DNA of 64,000 bases, taken from contig NZ_JAFBBU010000001.1 in the NCBI RefSeq assembly GCF_016907385.1, forward strand, positions 1,426,001 to 1,490,000, read 5' to 3'. The DNA is from Subtercola frigoramans. Its GTDB lineage: Bacteria > Actinomycetota > Actinomycetes > Actinomycetales > Microbacteriaceae. How positions within the stretch are numbered: the stretch's first letter is position 1; the number at the start of each line of letters is the position of its first letter. The notes below the pieces were generated by a model that had not been told where the DNA came from, searched no databases, and was given only the letters and a program-made list of their open reading frames with translations. Both the position numbers and the translations under genes were made by a program. Below, piece after piece: positions 16,837-24,850 of this stretch.

Positions 16837-17973
16837 ATGAGCCTCCGTGCCCTGCCTGACTACCCGTGGGACCAGATGGTTCCCTACGTCGAGCAGGCGA
16901 AGAACCACTCTGGCGGCATCGTCGACCTGTCGATCGGGTCTCCGGTCGATCCAACTCCCGAGCTGATTCGTGAAGCGCTGGCTGCAGCCACCGATGCGCA
17001 TGCCTACCCCCAGACCGCCGGTACGCCGGAGCTTCGGAACGCGATCGTTGCGTGGTACGCACGCCGGCGCGGAGTACCCGGCCTGACGCCGGAGCAGGCG
17101 CTGCCGACCATCGGGTCGAAGGAGCTGGTGGCCTGGCTGCCGTTCATGCTCGGGCTCGGCGAGGGCGACGTCGTCGTGCACCCTCGCGCTGCCTACCCCA
17201 CCTACGAGATCGGCGCCCTTGTTGCCGGTGCGCGTGCGTTCGCCTCCGATGACCCTGCCGAATGGCCTGCCGGGACGAAGCTCGTGTGGTTGAACTCGCC
17301 CGGCAACCCCGACGGGCACGTTCTGGGTGTGGCCGAACTCCGGGAGGCCGTCGCCCGCGCTCGCGAGCTCGGTGCGGTCATCGCCAACGACGAGTGCTAC
17401 GCCGAACTGGGCTGGGAGGGGGAGTGGGCCGCGCAGCCCGTGCCGAGCATCCTCGACCCCCGGGTGACCGGTGCAGACGCAACATCGGTGCTCTCGGTGT
17501 ACTCGCTGAGCAAGCAGTCGAACCTCGCAGGCTTTAGGGCAGCGTTCATCGCCGGTGACGCTGAACTGATCGCCCGGCTCCTGAATGTTCGAAAGCAGAC
17601 CGGCATGATGCCGCCGGCACCGGTGCAGGCCGCCATGACGGTCGCTCTCGGAGATGACACTCACGTCGCGGCCCAGAAGGAGCTGTACCGTGCGCGCCGC
17701 GCGATACTCAAACCGGCCCTCGAACGGTACGGCCTTCATATCGACCGAAGCGAGGCGGGGCTCTACCTCTGGGCGACGGGCGGGGTCGACGCCTGGCAGA
17801 CGATCGCCGAACTCGCCGCCCTCGGGATCGTTGCAGGGCCCGGAACGTTCTACGGCGAGCACTTTCCGCAGCACGTCAGGTTCTCGCTCACGGCGACGGA
17901 TGCGAAGATCGCTGAGGCGGTGCTGCGGCTCGCAGAAGTATCTCGGCGCGAAGCTACCCCCGGCGTCCTTTAG
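16837..17973 (+). CDS. dapC: Succinyldiaminopimelate transaminase DapC
   Basis: PLP-dependent class I/II aminotransferase that makes N-succinyl-LL-2,6-diaminopimelate in the succinylase branch of lysine/peptidoglycan DAP synthesis. Of 378 residues, features include HAYPQTAGTPELRNAI near the N-terminus, LNSPGNPDG for substrate/PLP contact, NDECYAEL, and the Schiff-base lysine in SLSKQSNLAGFR (Lys226). dapD and dapE lie a few kb downstream, which supports the assignment over a generic aminotransferase. It is probably co-transcribed with fdxA. Confidence 0.9.
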   Translation: MSLRALPDYPWDQMVPYVEQAKNHSGGIVDLSIGSPVDPTPELIREALAAATDAHAYPQTAGTPELRNAIVAWYARRRGVPGLTPEQALPTIGSKELVAWLPFMLGLGEGDVVVHPRAAYPTYEIGALVAGARAFASDDPAEWPAGTKLVWLNSPGNPDGHVLGVAELREAVARARELGAVIANDECYAELGWEGEWAAQPVPSILDPRVTGADATSVLSVYSLSKQSNLAGFRAAFIAGDAELIARLLNVRKQTGMMPPAPVQAAMTVALGDDTHVAAQKELYRARRAILKPALERYGLHIDRSEAGLYLWATGGVDAWQTIAELAALGIVAGPGTFYGEHFPQHVRFSLTATDAKIAEAVLRLAEVSRREATPGVL

Positions 17974-18062
17974 GCTGAGGGGTGTGGTACGACGGCTCAT
18001 CGTCGAGCCTCACACATCTCCCGGCATCGTCATGCCGACAGTGAACTCGTAGGAGGACCGCC

Positions 18063-19370
18063 ATGGGCGAAATCGACCCGGACATCCAGAAGGCCACCCT
18101 GTCGTTCCCCGGCGGCACAGCTGAGTTTCCGATTCTCCAGAGTGTTGACGGTGCGTCATCGATGGACATCTCGACGCTCACCAAGCAGACCGGGCTGACA
18201 ACGCTCGACTACGGATTTGTCAACACCTCGGCCACGAAGTCGGCGATCACCTACATCGACGGTGACAAGGGGATCCTGCGGTATCGCGGGTACCCGATCG
18301 ACCAGATCGCCGAGAACTCGACCTACCTCGAGACGGCGTGGCTGCTCATCTACGGAGAACTGCCGACTCCGACCGAGCTGGCGGAGTTCGACGACAAGAT
18401 CCGACACCACACCCTGCTGCACGAAGATCTGAAGCGCTTCTTCGACGCGCTGCCCCACAATGCCCACCCGATGTCTGTGTTGTCTGCGGGCATCTCGGCA
18501 CTCTCAACGTACTACCAGGACTCCCTCGACCCGCGGAACCCCGAGCACGTCGAGATCTCGACCATCCGCCTGCTGGCAAAGTTGCCCGTGATGGCGGCCT
18601 ACGCGCACAAGAAGAGCCTCGGGCAGGCGTTCCTCTACCCCGACAACAGCCTGAGCTTCATCGACAACTTCCTGCGGCTCAACTTCGGCACGAACGCCGA
18701 GCCCTACGTGATCAACCCAGTGCTGTCGAAGGCGCTCGAGCGCCTTCTCATCCTGCACGAAGACCACGAGCAGAATGCGTCGACGTCGACGGTTCGGCTG
18801 GTCGGCTCGACCGAGGCCAACATCTTCGCGTCGATCTCGGCCGGCATCAATGCCCTCTACGGGCCTCTTCACGGCGGCGCGAACGAGGCAGTGCTCACGA
18901 TGCTGGCACAGATCCGCGATTCGGGTGAGGGCGTCGAGAAGTTCGTCGAACGGGTCAAGAACAAAGAGGCAGGCGTCAGGCTCATGGGCTTCGGCCACCG
19001 GGTCTACAAGAACTACGATCCTCGTGCAAAACTCGTCAAGGAGGCGGCTGACGAGGTGCTTGCCGCCCTGGGCGTACAGGATGATCTGCTCGACATCGCC
19101 AAGGAGCTCGAAGCGATCGCCCTGGCCGACGAGTACTTCATCTCGCGGCGGTTGTACCCGAACGTCGACTTCTACACCGGCGTGATCTACAAGGCGATGG
19201 GCTTCCCGACGCGCATGTTCACGGTGCTCTTCGCGATCGGGCGCCTGCCCGGCTGGATCGCCCACTGGCGGGAGATGCAGATCGACCCGGCGACCAAGAT
19301 CGGTCGGCCCCAGCAGCTCTACATCGGCAGCCCTGAAAGAGACTTCCCCCAGAGCGCGCTGGAGCTGTAA
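18063..19370 (+). CDS. gltA: Citrate synthase
   Basis: Condenses acetyl-CoA and oxaloacetate at the entry of the TCA cycle. The 435 residues match the hexameric, NADH-regulated bacterial type in length. Catalytic-site motifs are HGGANEAVL (His near 270), GFGHRVYKNYDPRA (His near 311) and NVDFYTGVIY (Asp near 369). The ATG at 18063 has AGGAGG 6 bases upstream. It is separated from dapC by 89 bases and followed by a bidirectional hairpin. Confidence 0.97.
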   Translation: MGEIDPDIQKATLSFPGGTAEFPILQSVDGASSMDISTLTKQTGLTTLDYGFVNTSATKSAITYIDGDKGILRYRGYPIDQIAENSTYLETAWLLIYGELPTPTELAEFDDKIRHHTLLHEDLKRFFDALPHNAHPMSVLSAGISALSTYYQDSLDPRNPEHVEISTIRLLAKLPVMAAYAHKKSLGQAFLYPDNSLSFIDNFLRLNFGTNAEPYVINPVLSKALERLLILHEDHEQNASTSTVRLVGSTEANIFASISAGINALYGPLHGGANEAVLTMLAQIRDSGEGVEKFVERVKNKEAGVRLMGFGHRVYKNYDPRAKLVKEAADEVLAALGVQDDLLDIAKELEAIALADEYFISRRLYPNVDFYTGVIYKAMGFPTRMFTVLFAIGRLPGWIAHWREMQIDPATKIGRPQQLYIGSPERDFPQSALEL

Positions 19371-19431
19371 GCGAGCATCCAGTGGATGCTCGCTGCGACG
19401 CCAGCGCCGACGAAGCTGTGCTTTGTCGGCG
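19371..19431. terminator. Two stacked hairpins between convergent gltA and dapD
   Basis: First hairpin: GCGAGCATCCA (19371-19381) and TGGATGCTCGC (19383-19393), a perfect 11-bp palindrome starting directly after the gltA stop. Second: CGCCGACGAAGC (19405-19416), loop TGT, GCTTTGTCGGCG (19420-19431), fully paired except for one G-U. Together they fill most of the 86-base gap and can terminate transcription from both sides. Confidence 0.65.
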
Positions 19432-19456
19432 GCGGGAGTTGGGGCCGAAAAGGACC

Positions 19457-20437
19457 TCAAGCATGAAGCGTTTCGTTCAGGGTGACCCCCGCGCCCGTGC
19501 GCGACAGCACCTCGACGGCGCCTGAGATCGAGTTGCGTCGGAACAACAGGTTCGGTACACCCGAGAGCTCGACGGCTTTCACCGATGGCACAGTTCCGTC
19601 GGCCTTCGGAGCGCTTCCCACCAGCAGAACCTTCGTGCCTGCAGTGACGTAGAGGCCCGCCTCCACGACGGAGTCGTCACCGATCGAAATCCCGATCCCG
19701 GAGTTCGCGCCGAGCAGCACCCGTCGCCCGATGGAGACACGCTGGGTGCCGCCCCCTGAGAGCGTGCCCATGATGGATGCCCCTCCACCGATGTCTGATG
19801 CGTCGCCGACAACGACGCCCTGCGAGATGCGCCCCTCGACCATCGATGTACCAAGGGTGCCGGCGTTGAAGTTCACAAACCCCTCGTGCATCACCGTGGT
19901 GCCCGGCGACAGGTAGGCGCCCAGTCGCACGCGAGAGGCATCCGCGATGCGTACCCGGTCGGGGCTGACGTAGTCGAGCATCCGGGGGAACTTGTCGATG
20001 CCGTGGGCGGCGATTCCCTGTCGTTGCAGCGAGGGGCGAAGGCGGTCGAAGTCGGAAGGCAGGACAGGGCCGGCGTTCGTCCACACGGCGATGGGCAGGT
20101 GCCCGAAGATCCCGTCCAGGTTGAGTGAGTTCGGTTCGGCCAGAAGGTGCGACAGCAGGTGCAGGCGCAGATAGGCGTCTGAGGTACCCAGCGGAGGCCG
20201 CTTCAGCTCGATCTCGACCGTCACCAGTTCGATGCGCACGTTGCGCCTGGTATCGGGGCCCGCAACCTCCTCCAGTTCGGCGGGAACAACCCACGGTTCT
20301 GCCGAGTCGGCGGCTCGACCCAGTCTCGGTGTGGGAAACCAGGTGTCGAGCACGGTTCCGTCGCCGGCAATGGTCGCGAGACCATAGCCCCAGGCATGGC
20401 TGGAGGACGGAGTTTCACGGGTCGGTTCCAAAGTCAT
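19457..20437 (-). CDS. dapD: Tetrahydrodipicolinate N-succinyltransferase DapD (actinobacterial type)
   Basis: Succinylates tetrahydrodipicolinate, the first step of the succinylase branch of DAP/lysine synthesis. This is the actinobacterial class (326 residues) with an N-terminal substrate domain ([19 protein letters not shown]) and a left-handed beta-helix of hexapeptide repeats (about 165-285, e.g. [18 protein letters not shown] and [20 protein letters not shown]). Start: ATG at 20437. It is divergent from dapE, across a 147-base region containing a tandem 12-bp repeat. Confidence 0.95.
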   Translation of the reverse strand: MTLEPTRETPSSSHAWGYGLATIAGDGTVLDTWFPTPRLGRAADSAEPWVVPAELEEVAGPDTRRNVRIELVTVEIELKRPPLGTSDAYLRLHLLSHLLAEPNSLNLDGIFGHLPIAVWTNAGPVLPSDFDRLRPSLQRQGIAAHGIDKFPRMLDYVSPDRVRIADASRVRLGAYLSPGTTVMHEGFVNFNAGTLGTSMVEGRISQGVVVGDASDIGGGASIMGTLSGGGTQRVSIGRRVLLGANSGIGISIGDDSVVEAGLYVTAGTKVLLVGSAPKADGTVPSVKAVELSGVPNLLFRRNSISGAVEVLSRTGAGVTLNETLHA

Positions 20438-20494
20438 GCACCAAGGCTAGTTGAGAAGAGAGTTCTGCTCGATCACCCGCCGGGGGCGAGCACC

Positions 20495-20518
20495 CTGACG
20501 TGCACACTGACGTGCATA
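20495..20518. promoter_or_regulatory. Tandem CTGACGTGCA pair in the dapD/dapE divergent region
   Basis: CTGACGTGCA at 20495-20504 is repeated exactly at 20507-20516, 12 bases apart (just over one helical turn), between the two divergent DAP genes. It could be a regulator site. Nothing else in the region identifies a factor. Confidence 0.3.
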
Positions 20519-20584
20519 CCCACGAGCACGCTGAGAATGACGCCATCCCGCGTACCCACAAACAGTGCACCTAAACTACAAGCT

Positions 20585-21700
20585 ATGCCGACGCACGATG
20601 CAGCCCCCGCCATTCTCGACCTGACGGCTTCGTCGATCGACCTGACTCGCCAGATCTGCGACATCGAGTCCGTGTCGGGTGACGAGAAGTCGCTCGCCGA
20701 TGTCATCGAGAGCGTACTTTCTCCGTTTGGGCATCTGGAGATCATCCGTGACGGTGACACGGTCGTCGCGCGCACGAACCTCGGGCGTGCCCAGCGGGTA
20801 GTCATTGCGGGGCACATCGACACCGTGCCGCTGAACAACAACCTGCCGACCCGTTTCGAGACGATCGACGGCCTCGACTACCTGTGGGGTCGGGGCACCG
20901 TCGACATGAAAGCCGGCGTTGCAGTCCAGCTGAAACTGGCGGCAGAGCTCGACGACCCCGCAGTCGACATCACCTGGATGTGGTACGACCACGAAGAGGT
21001 CTCTGCAGAACTCAATGGTCTGACCCGGCTGGCTGCGAACAGGCCTGATCTCTTCGCCGGTGATTTCGCCATCCTCGGCGAGCCGACCCGGAGCCAGATC
21101 GAGGGCGGGTGCAACGGCAACCTGCGCATCGAGGTGCGTACCTTCGGCCTCCGCGCTCATTCGGCCCGGGGTTGGGTCGGCGAAAACGCCGTGCACAAGC
21201 TTGCGCCGATCCTCAACACTCTCGCGGCCTACGAGGCCCGGAACGTCGAGGTCGACGGACTCGTCTACCGCGAGGGCCTCAACGCGGTGGGAATCAGCGG
21301 GGGAGTCGCGGGCAACATCATCCCCGACGAGGCCATGGTGCACATCAACTACCGCTTCGCGCCGAACCGCTCCGGCGACGAGGCGATCGCCCACATGCAC
21401 GAACTCTTCGGCGACTACGAGATCACGGTGGTCGACCTGGCCGAGGGGGCACGACCGGGTCTGGATGCTCCGCTCGCCCAACACTTCCTCGCAGCGGTCG
21501 GCGGGGTGGCGTTTCCCAAGTACGGCTGGACTGATGTCGCCCGGTTCTCAGCGCTCGGCATCCCGGCCGTCAACTACGGGCCGGGTGACCCCCTGAAGGC
21601 GCACGCCGACGATGAGCGGGTGCTTCTCGAGCAGATCACCGACTGTGAGCGGGGCCTGCGGGCCTGGCTCAGCGCCGACAACACCCCCCGGCATGGGTAG
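20585..21700 (+). CDS. dapE: Succinyl-diaminopimelate desuccinylase DapE
   Basis: M20-family zinc hydrolase removing succinate from N-succinyl-LL-DAP, giving LL-DAP for lysine and cell wall. The 371-residue product has IAGHIDTVPL (metal His-Asp), WGRGTVDMKAG (bridging Asp), YDHEEVSAELNG (catalytic Glu and metal Glu) and ILGEPT. The ATG at 20585 gives the family N-terminus; the longer frame upstream lies in the promoter region. Its last 8 bases overlap the start of the next gene. Confidence 0.94.
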   Translation: MPTHDAAPAILDLTASSIDLTRQICDIESVSGDEKSLADVIESVLSPFGHLEIIRDGDTVVARTNLGRAQRVVIAGHIDTVPLNNNLPTRFETIDGLDYLWGRGTVDMKAGVAVQLKLAAELDDPAVDITWMWYDHEEVSAELNGLTRLAANRPDLFAGDFAILGEPTRSQIEGGCNGNLRIEVRTFGLRAHSARGWVGENAVHKLAPILNTLAAYEARNVEVDGLVYREGLNAVGISGGVAGNIIPDEAMVHINYRFAPNRSGDEAIAHMHELFGDYEITVVDLAEGARPGLDAPLAQHFLAAVGGVAFPKYGWTDVARFSALGIPAVNYGPGDPLKAHADDERVLLEQITDCERGLRAWLSADNTPRHG

Positions 21701-23069
21701 CGCCGATACAGGTAACGCCGGCACAGGCGGCGCAGGCAGAGGCGGCGCAGGCACAGGCGGGGTCGGCGCAGACGGCGCAGGCAGAGGCGGGGTCGGCCGG
21801 GTAGGCACACTCCCACAGGCGGCTCAGGGCCCGGGTCTGGCTGCGTCAGCTGGGGAGACGAGCGCGTCGGGGGCGAGCATCCATTCGGCGACCGAAAGCC
21901 GCGCAGGCTGGCGGTCGCCGTGGTGGCTCAGCGTCATCGGCATCTACCTGGCAGCACGCGCAGTGACGACGGTGATGCTGCTGGTTCTCGCCAGTGTGCA
22001 GGGCAAGAACCCGTGGACGGGTGCCCAGCCCTCGTATTGGGACTACGCGTCGATCTGGGACGGCACGTGGTACAAGATCATCGCCTACTGGCCGTACCCG
22101 AGCCAGTTGCCGCTCACCACCTCTGGCCACGTGAGCGAGAATGCCTGGGCATTTCTGCCGGGTTACCCGTATGTCGTGCGAGGGCTCTCGACGCTGACCA
22201 CAGCGCCCTGGGAATACGTCTCGGTTGCGGTGTCGTTCGCCTTCGGGCTCGGAGCGGCGCTTGTCTTCTACAAACTGATGCGGCTCACTATGCCGCATGG
22301 CACCGCGCTCTTCGCTACGGTTCTGCTGTGCATTGCGCCCGTCTCGCCGATGTTCCAGGTGGCCTACGCCGAGTCGATGGCGCTGTTCCTGCTGATGCTG
22401 GCTCTCTGGTTCCTGATCAAGCGGAACTACTGGATGCTCTTCCCGATCGTCTTCGTCATGGCGCTCACGAGACCGAGCGGGCTGGCCTTCGCCCTCTGCC
22501 TGGCACTGTATTTCGGGTACCGGTGGTGGATGCGCGCGAAGGAACCGTTCGGGACGAAGGAGCGGGTACTCGTCGGAGCAGCGACGGTCTTCAGCGCCTT
22601 CATGGGCTTCGCGTGGACTCTCGTGGCCTGGGCTGGCACGGGCTACTTCTCGGCCTACACCGACACGGAGCTCGCCTGGCGGGCCAGCTACATCGGATAC
22701 ACGAAACTGATTCCGTTCACGGCCTGGTTCCAGGGTGGCAACTGGTGGCTGGGGGCACCTGCCGGGGCGATCGTGGTCGTGCTGCTGGCTGTCGCGTTCG
22801 CTCTGGTCATGGCGACGAAAGCGGTCAGGCGCATCGACCTCACGTTGCGACTCTGGGTGATCGCCTACGCGGTGTACCTCTTCGCCGTGTTCTTTCCGCA
22901 GTCGAGTACGTTCCGGCTGCTCATGCCTCTCTTCCCTCTGCTCGGTGTGATGGCGCTGCCGAAGTCGCGTGTGTACCGAGTCGCCCTGGTGATCGTCTTT
23001 CTCGCCGCCCAGTGGGGCTGGCTCCTGATCTGCTGGGGCGTGGACGGCTCGGATTGGTCTCCGCCGTGA
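21693..23069 (+). CDS. PIG-V-like membrane mannosyltransferase family protein
   Basis: Multi-pass GT-C-fold protein resembling the Mannosyl_trans2/PIG-V group, predicted to transfer mannose from a polyprenyl phosphate donor outside the membrane. About 10 hydrophobic segments lie between residues 75 and 450. The acidic first loop carries YWDYASIWDGTWYKIIA, and PGYPYVVRGLS follows. The ATG at 21693 overlaps the dapE stop. Residues 2-40 are a Gly/Ala/Thr/Arg-rich low-complexity stretch coded by GGCGCAGGC-like repeats (21711-21800). Because of this, the true start could be downstream. The acceptor is unknown. Confidence 0.72.
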   Translation: MGSADTGNAGTGGAGRGGAGTGGVGADGAGRGGVGRVGTLPQAAQGPGLAASAGETSASGASIHSATESRAGWRSPWWLSVIGIYLAARAVTTVMLLVLASVQGKNPWTGAQPSYWDYASIWDGTWYKIIAYWPYPSQLPLTTSGHVSENAWAFLPGYPYVVRGLSTLTTAPWEYVSVAVSFAFGLGAALVFYKLMRLTMPHGTALFATVLLCIAPVSPMFQVAYAESMALFLLMLALWFLIKRNYWMLFPIVFVMALTRPSGLAFALCLALYFGYRWWMRAKEPFGTKERVLVGAATVFSAFMGFAWTLVAWAGTGYFSAYTDTELAWRASYIGYTKLIPFTAWFQGGNWWLGAPAGAIVVVLLAVAFALVMATKAVRRIDLTLRLWVIAYAVYLFAVFFPQSSTFRLLMPLFPLLGVMALPKSRVYRVALVIVFLAAQWGWLLICWGVDGSDWSPP

Positions 23070-23104
23070 TGCTCGGACTTCTGACGCCGAGACAGTGTCA
23101 GTTT

Positions 23105-23133
23105 TTGACCACGGCGCCGATGCCCGATAATAG
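23105..23133 (+). promoter_or_regulatory. Likely sigma-70 type promoter of the DUF3117 gene
   Basis: TTGACC (23105-23110) matches the -35 consensus in 5 of 6 bases. GATAATAG (23126-23133) supplies the -10 region with a 15-17 base spacer depending on register. It lies about 30 bases before the DUF3117 start codon. Confidence 0.5.
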
Positions 23134-23162
23134 AAGAACGACACCACGAAAGGGGATGCCGC

Positions 23163-23336
23163 ATGGCCGCCATGAAACCAAGGACCGGTGACGGCCCGAT
23201 GGAGGCTGTTAAAGAAGGACGCCTCATAATCGTTCGGGTACCTCTCGAGGGCGGTGGGCGACTTGTCGTCTCCGTCAACGACGCTGAAGCACGCGAACTG
23301 CACGACGCTCTTGCTGGTGTGGTGGCGCCCGCCTAG
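23163..23336 (+). CDS. DUF3117 small protein
   Basis: A 57-residue soluble protein of a family highly conserved in actinobacteria. It begins MAAMKPRTGDGPMEAVKEGR and ends with a LVVSVNDAEARELHDAL helix. It was found by reading the short gap directly. The ATG at 23163 follows GAAAGGGG. It has its own promoter-like sequence and a strong terminator, so it is a single-gene unit. The M. tuberculosis relative (Rv1211, from memory) also lies near dapE. Its function is unknown. Confidence 0.92.
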   Translation: MAAMKPRTGDGPMEAVKEGRLIIVRVPLEGGGRLVVSVNDAEARELHDALAGVVAPA

Positions 23337-23347
23337 CTGACAGACGA

Positions 23348-23385
23348 AAAGACCCCCGCCCAGCGTTTGTGGCGGGGGTCTTTCT
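23348..23385 (+). terminator. Rho-independent terminator after the DUF3117 gene
   Basis: AAAGACCCCCGCC (23348-23360) and GGCGGGGGTCTTT (23371-23383) form a perfect 13-bp stem around CAGCGTTTGT, with A's on the left and T's on the right, so it also works for the convergent strand. It starts 12 bases after the stop codon. Confidence 0.92.
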
Positions 23386-23414
23386 CGTTCTCGGGCTGTT
23401 CGTAGGGGGGTGCT

Positions 23415-23451
23415 GGTTGAGGAGGTTCGCGAAGCGAACCGTATCGAAACC
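23415..23451. repeat. Single palindromic intergenic repeat related to the 14.8-kb cluster
   Basis: GGTTGAGGAGGTTCGCGAAG and the following bases up to GTATCGAAACC share the TTGAG...GCGAAGCG...TATCGAAA skeleton of the cluster at 14776-14905. The centre GGTTCGC-GAA-GCGAACC is a perfect hairpin. It ends five bases before the 3' end of the O-methyltransferase gene. Confidence 0.6.
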
Positions 23452-23455
23452 TCTG

Positions 23456-24085
23456 TTAGCCGACGATCTTAGTGACCTGGAGCAGGCCGTCGCCGATCGG
23501 CGACAGCGCGGTGATCACGGCTGTCGACCCCGACAGCTCGTTGATGAGGGTGCGGAAGTCGGTGACCGTCTCGTCGCGCTGCACGGGGTCCGCAACGCGG
23601 TCGCGCCAGAGTGCGTGCGGAACCAGCACCGTTCCGCCCACACGCACAAGCCGCAGACCGTGCTCGACGTATTCGATGACCGACTCCGGGTCGCCGTCCA
23701 CGAGGACGAGGTCGTAGGAATTCTCGTTCATGCGGGGTAGCACGTCACGGGCCCGGCCGGTTATGAGCCGGATGCGGTTCACAGCGACGCCCGCTTCGAG
23801 GAACGCGGCACGGGCGGACTGCTGCCTGTCGACCTCTGTGTCGATCGAGGTGAGGGTTGCGCCGGGGGCTCCCGCGAACATCCAGAGCCCGGAGACACCG
23901 AGGCCGGTTCCGATCTCGACGATCGATTGGGCCGCAGAGGTGCCGGCAAGCACCGCGAGTTGGGCTCCGATGCCAGGGGAGACGGATTCGACACCGAGCT
24001 CGATGGCGTGCGCCCGCGCCGAAGCGATCACCGCCGGTTCGGTGACGATGTCTTCGGCGTACTTCCAGTTGGTCTCTTTCGACAC
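23456..24085 (-). CDS. O-methyltransferase family 3 (SAM-dependent)
   Basis: Class I SAM-dependent methyltransferase related to catechol/caffeoyl-CoA O-methyltransferases, 209 residues. The start is GTG at 24085: GGAGG lies about 10 bases before it on the coding strand, and the protein then begins VSKETNWKYAEDIV as relatives do. SAM-binding motif I is VEIGTGLGVSGLW; the acidic motif is LVLVDGDPES. It is convergent to DUF3117 and close to tatB. In mycobacteria the same gene (Rv1220c, from memory) lies just before sigE-rseA-htrA-tatB; those three stress genes are not in this interval. The substrate is unknown. Confidence 0.88.
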   Translation of the reverse strand: MSKETNWKYAEDIVTEPAVIASARAHAIELGVESVSPGIGAQLAVLAGTSAAQSIVEIGTGLGVSGLWMFAGAPGATLTSIDTEVDRQQSARAAFLEAGVAVNRIRLITGRARDVLPRMNENSYDLVLVDGDPESVIEYVEHGLRLVRVGGTVLVPHALWRDRVADPVQRDETVTDFRTLINELSGSTAVITALSPIGDGLLQVTKIVG

Positions 24086-24182
24086 GGGTTCATATCCTCC
24101 GCGGCCCAGTTTAGGTTGATGCACCCGGGGCTTGCGGCAGGCTCGCAGAAACCGCGGCAGAACAACCCTGTAGTCTGGTGCA

Positions 24183-24725
24183 ATGTTCGGGTTGACCTTC
24201 GAGAAACTGATAATCGTGGGAGTCATTGCGGCTTTCGTGATCGGTCCTGAGCGCCTGCCCCACTACGCCTCGGTGCTTGCCAAATTCGTTCGCCAATTGC
24301 GCGGATTCACGAATGACGCCAAGTCGCGCATGAAAGAGGAGATGGGCCCCGACTTCGACGAGGTCGAGTGGAAGAAGCTCGATCCCCGTCAGTACGACCC
24401 TCGCCGCATCATCCGTGATGCCCTGCTTGAAGACCCCGAGACCGCTGGCACCACCCCCACGAAGCCTTCCGCGACCATGGCAGCAGCCGGGGCCGCAGCC
24501 GCAGGCGCAGCGTTGATCTCCGACCCGCTCACGGCGGTTCCGAGCACGGCCACCGACGTCGATACGACGGTTACCCTCAAGCGCCCTGAGCCTGCCTACC
24601 TGCAGCACAAACGCCTCATGGAACAGAAGAATCTGGTCGAAGAGAAGAACCTCGCGGCGGCGGGCGCCGGTGGCGGTGGCCAGGCGGCCCCCGTCGTTGC
24701 TCCCTTCGATTCTGAATCGACCTGA
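24183..24725 (+). CDS. tatB: Sec-independent (Tat) protein translocase subunit TatB
   Basis: Twin-arginine translocation component. The N-terminal helix LTFEKLIIVGVIAAFVIGPE is followed by the conserved GPERLP hinge and an amphipathic helix (YASVLAKFVRQLRGFTNDAK). The C-terminal 100 residues are acidic, then Ala- and Lys/Glu-rich, as in other TatBs. It has 180 residues. EfeB in this window is a likely Tat substrate. TatA and TatC are not in the window. Confidence 0.93.
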   Translation: MFGLTFEKLIIVGVIAAFVIGPERLPHYASVLAKFVRQLRGFTNDAKSRMKEEMGPDFDEVEWKKLDPRQYDPRRIIRDALLEDPETAGTTPTKPSATMAAAGAAAAGAALISDPLTAVPSTATDVDTTVTLKRPEPAYLQHKRLMEQKNLVEEKNLAAAGAGGGGQAAPVVAPFDSEST

Positions 24726-24730
24726 CTCGA

Positions 24731-24750
24731 CCTGACCTGACCTGACCTGA
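24731..24750. repeat. Pentanucleotide repeat CCTGA x4
   Basis: Four exact CCTGA units just after tatB, followed by degenerate CGATCC/CGACCC units to about 24770. It adds to the short tandem repeats seen across this window. No gene or regulatory role is visible. Confidence 0.6.
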
Positions 24751-24850
24751 TTCGATCCGACCCGATCGGGTCTGGACGGGTCTGTTCTGTCGCCACCCGG
24801 CCGGCCCGCTCTCCGACAGCCTCCGGTGCACTCCCCGGTAAGCTTGGTTG

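Noticed and set aside
21846..23303. 485-codon open frame antisense to the mannosyltransferase gene
   Set aside because: Its composition is a mirror of the sense gene (Arg/Glu/His-rich), without any domain; the sense frame has clear membrane helices and family motifs.
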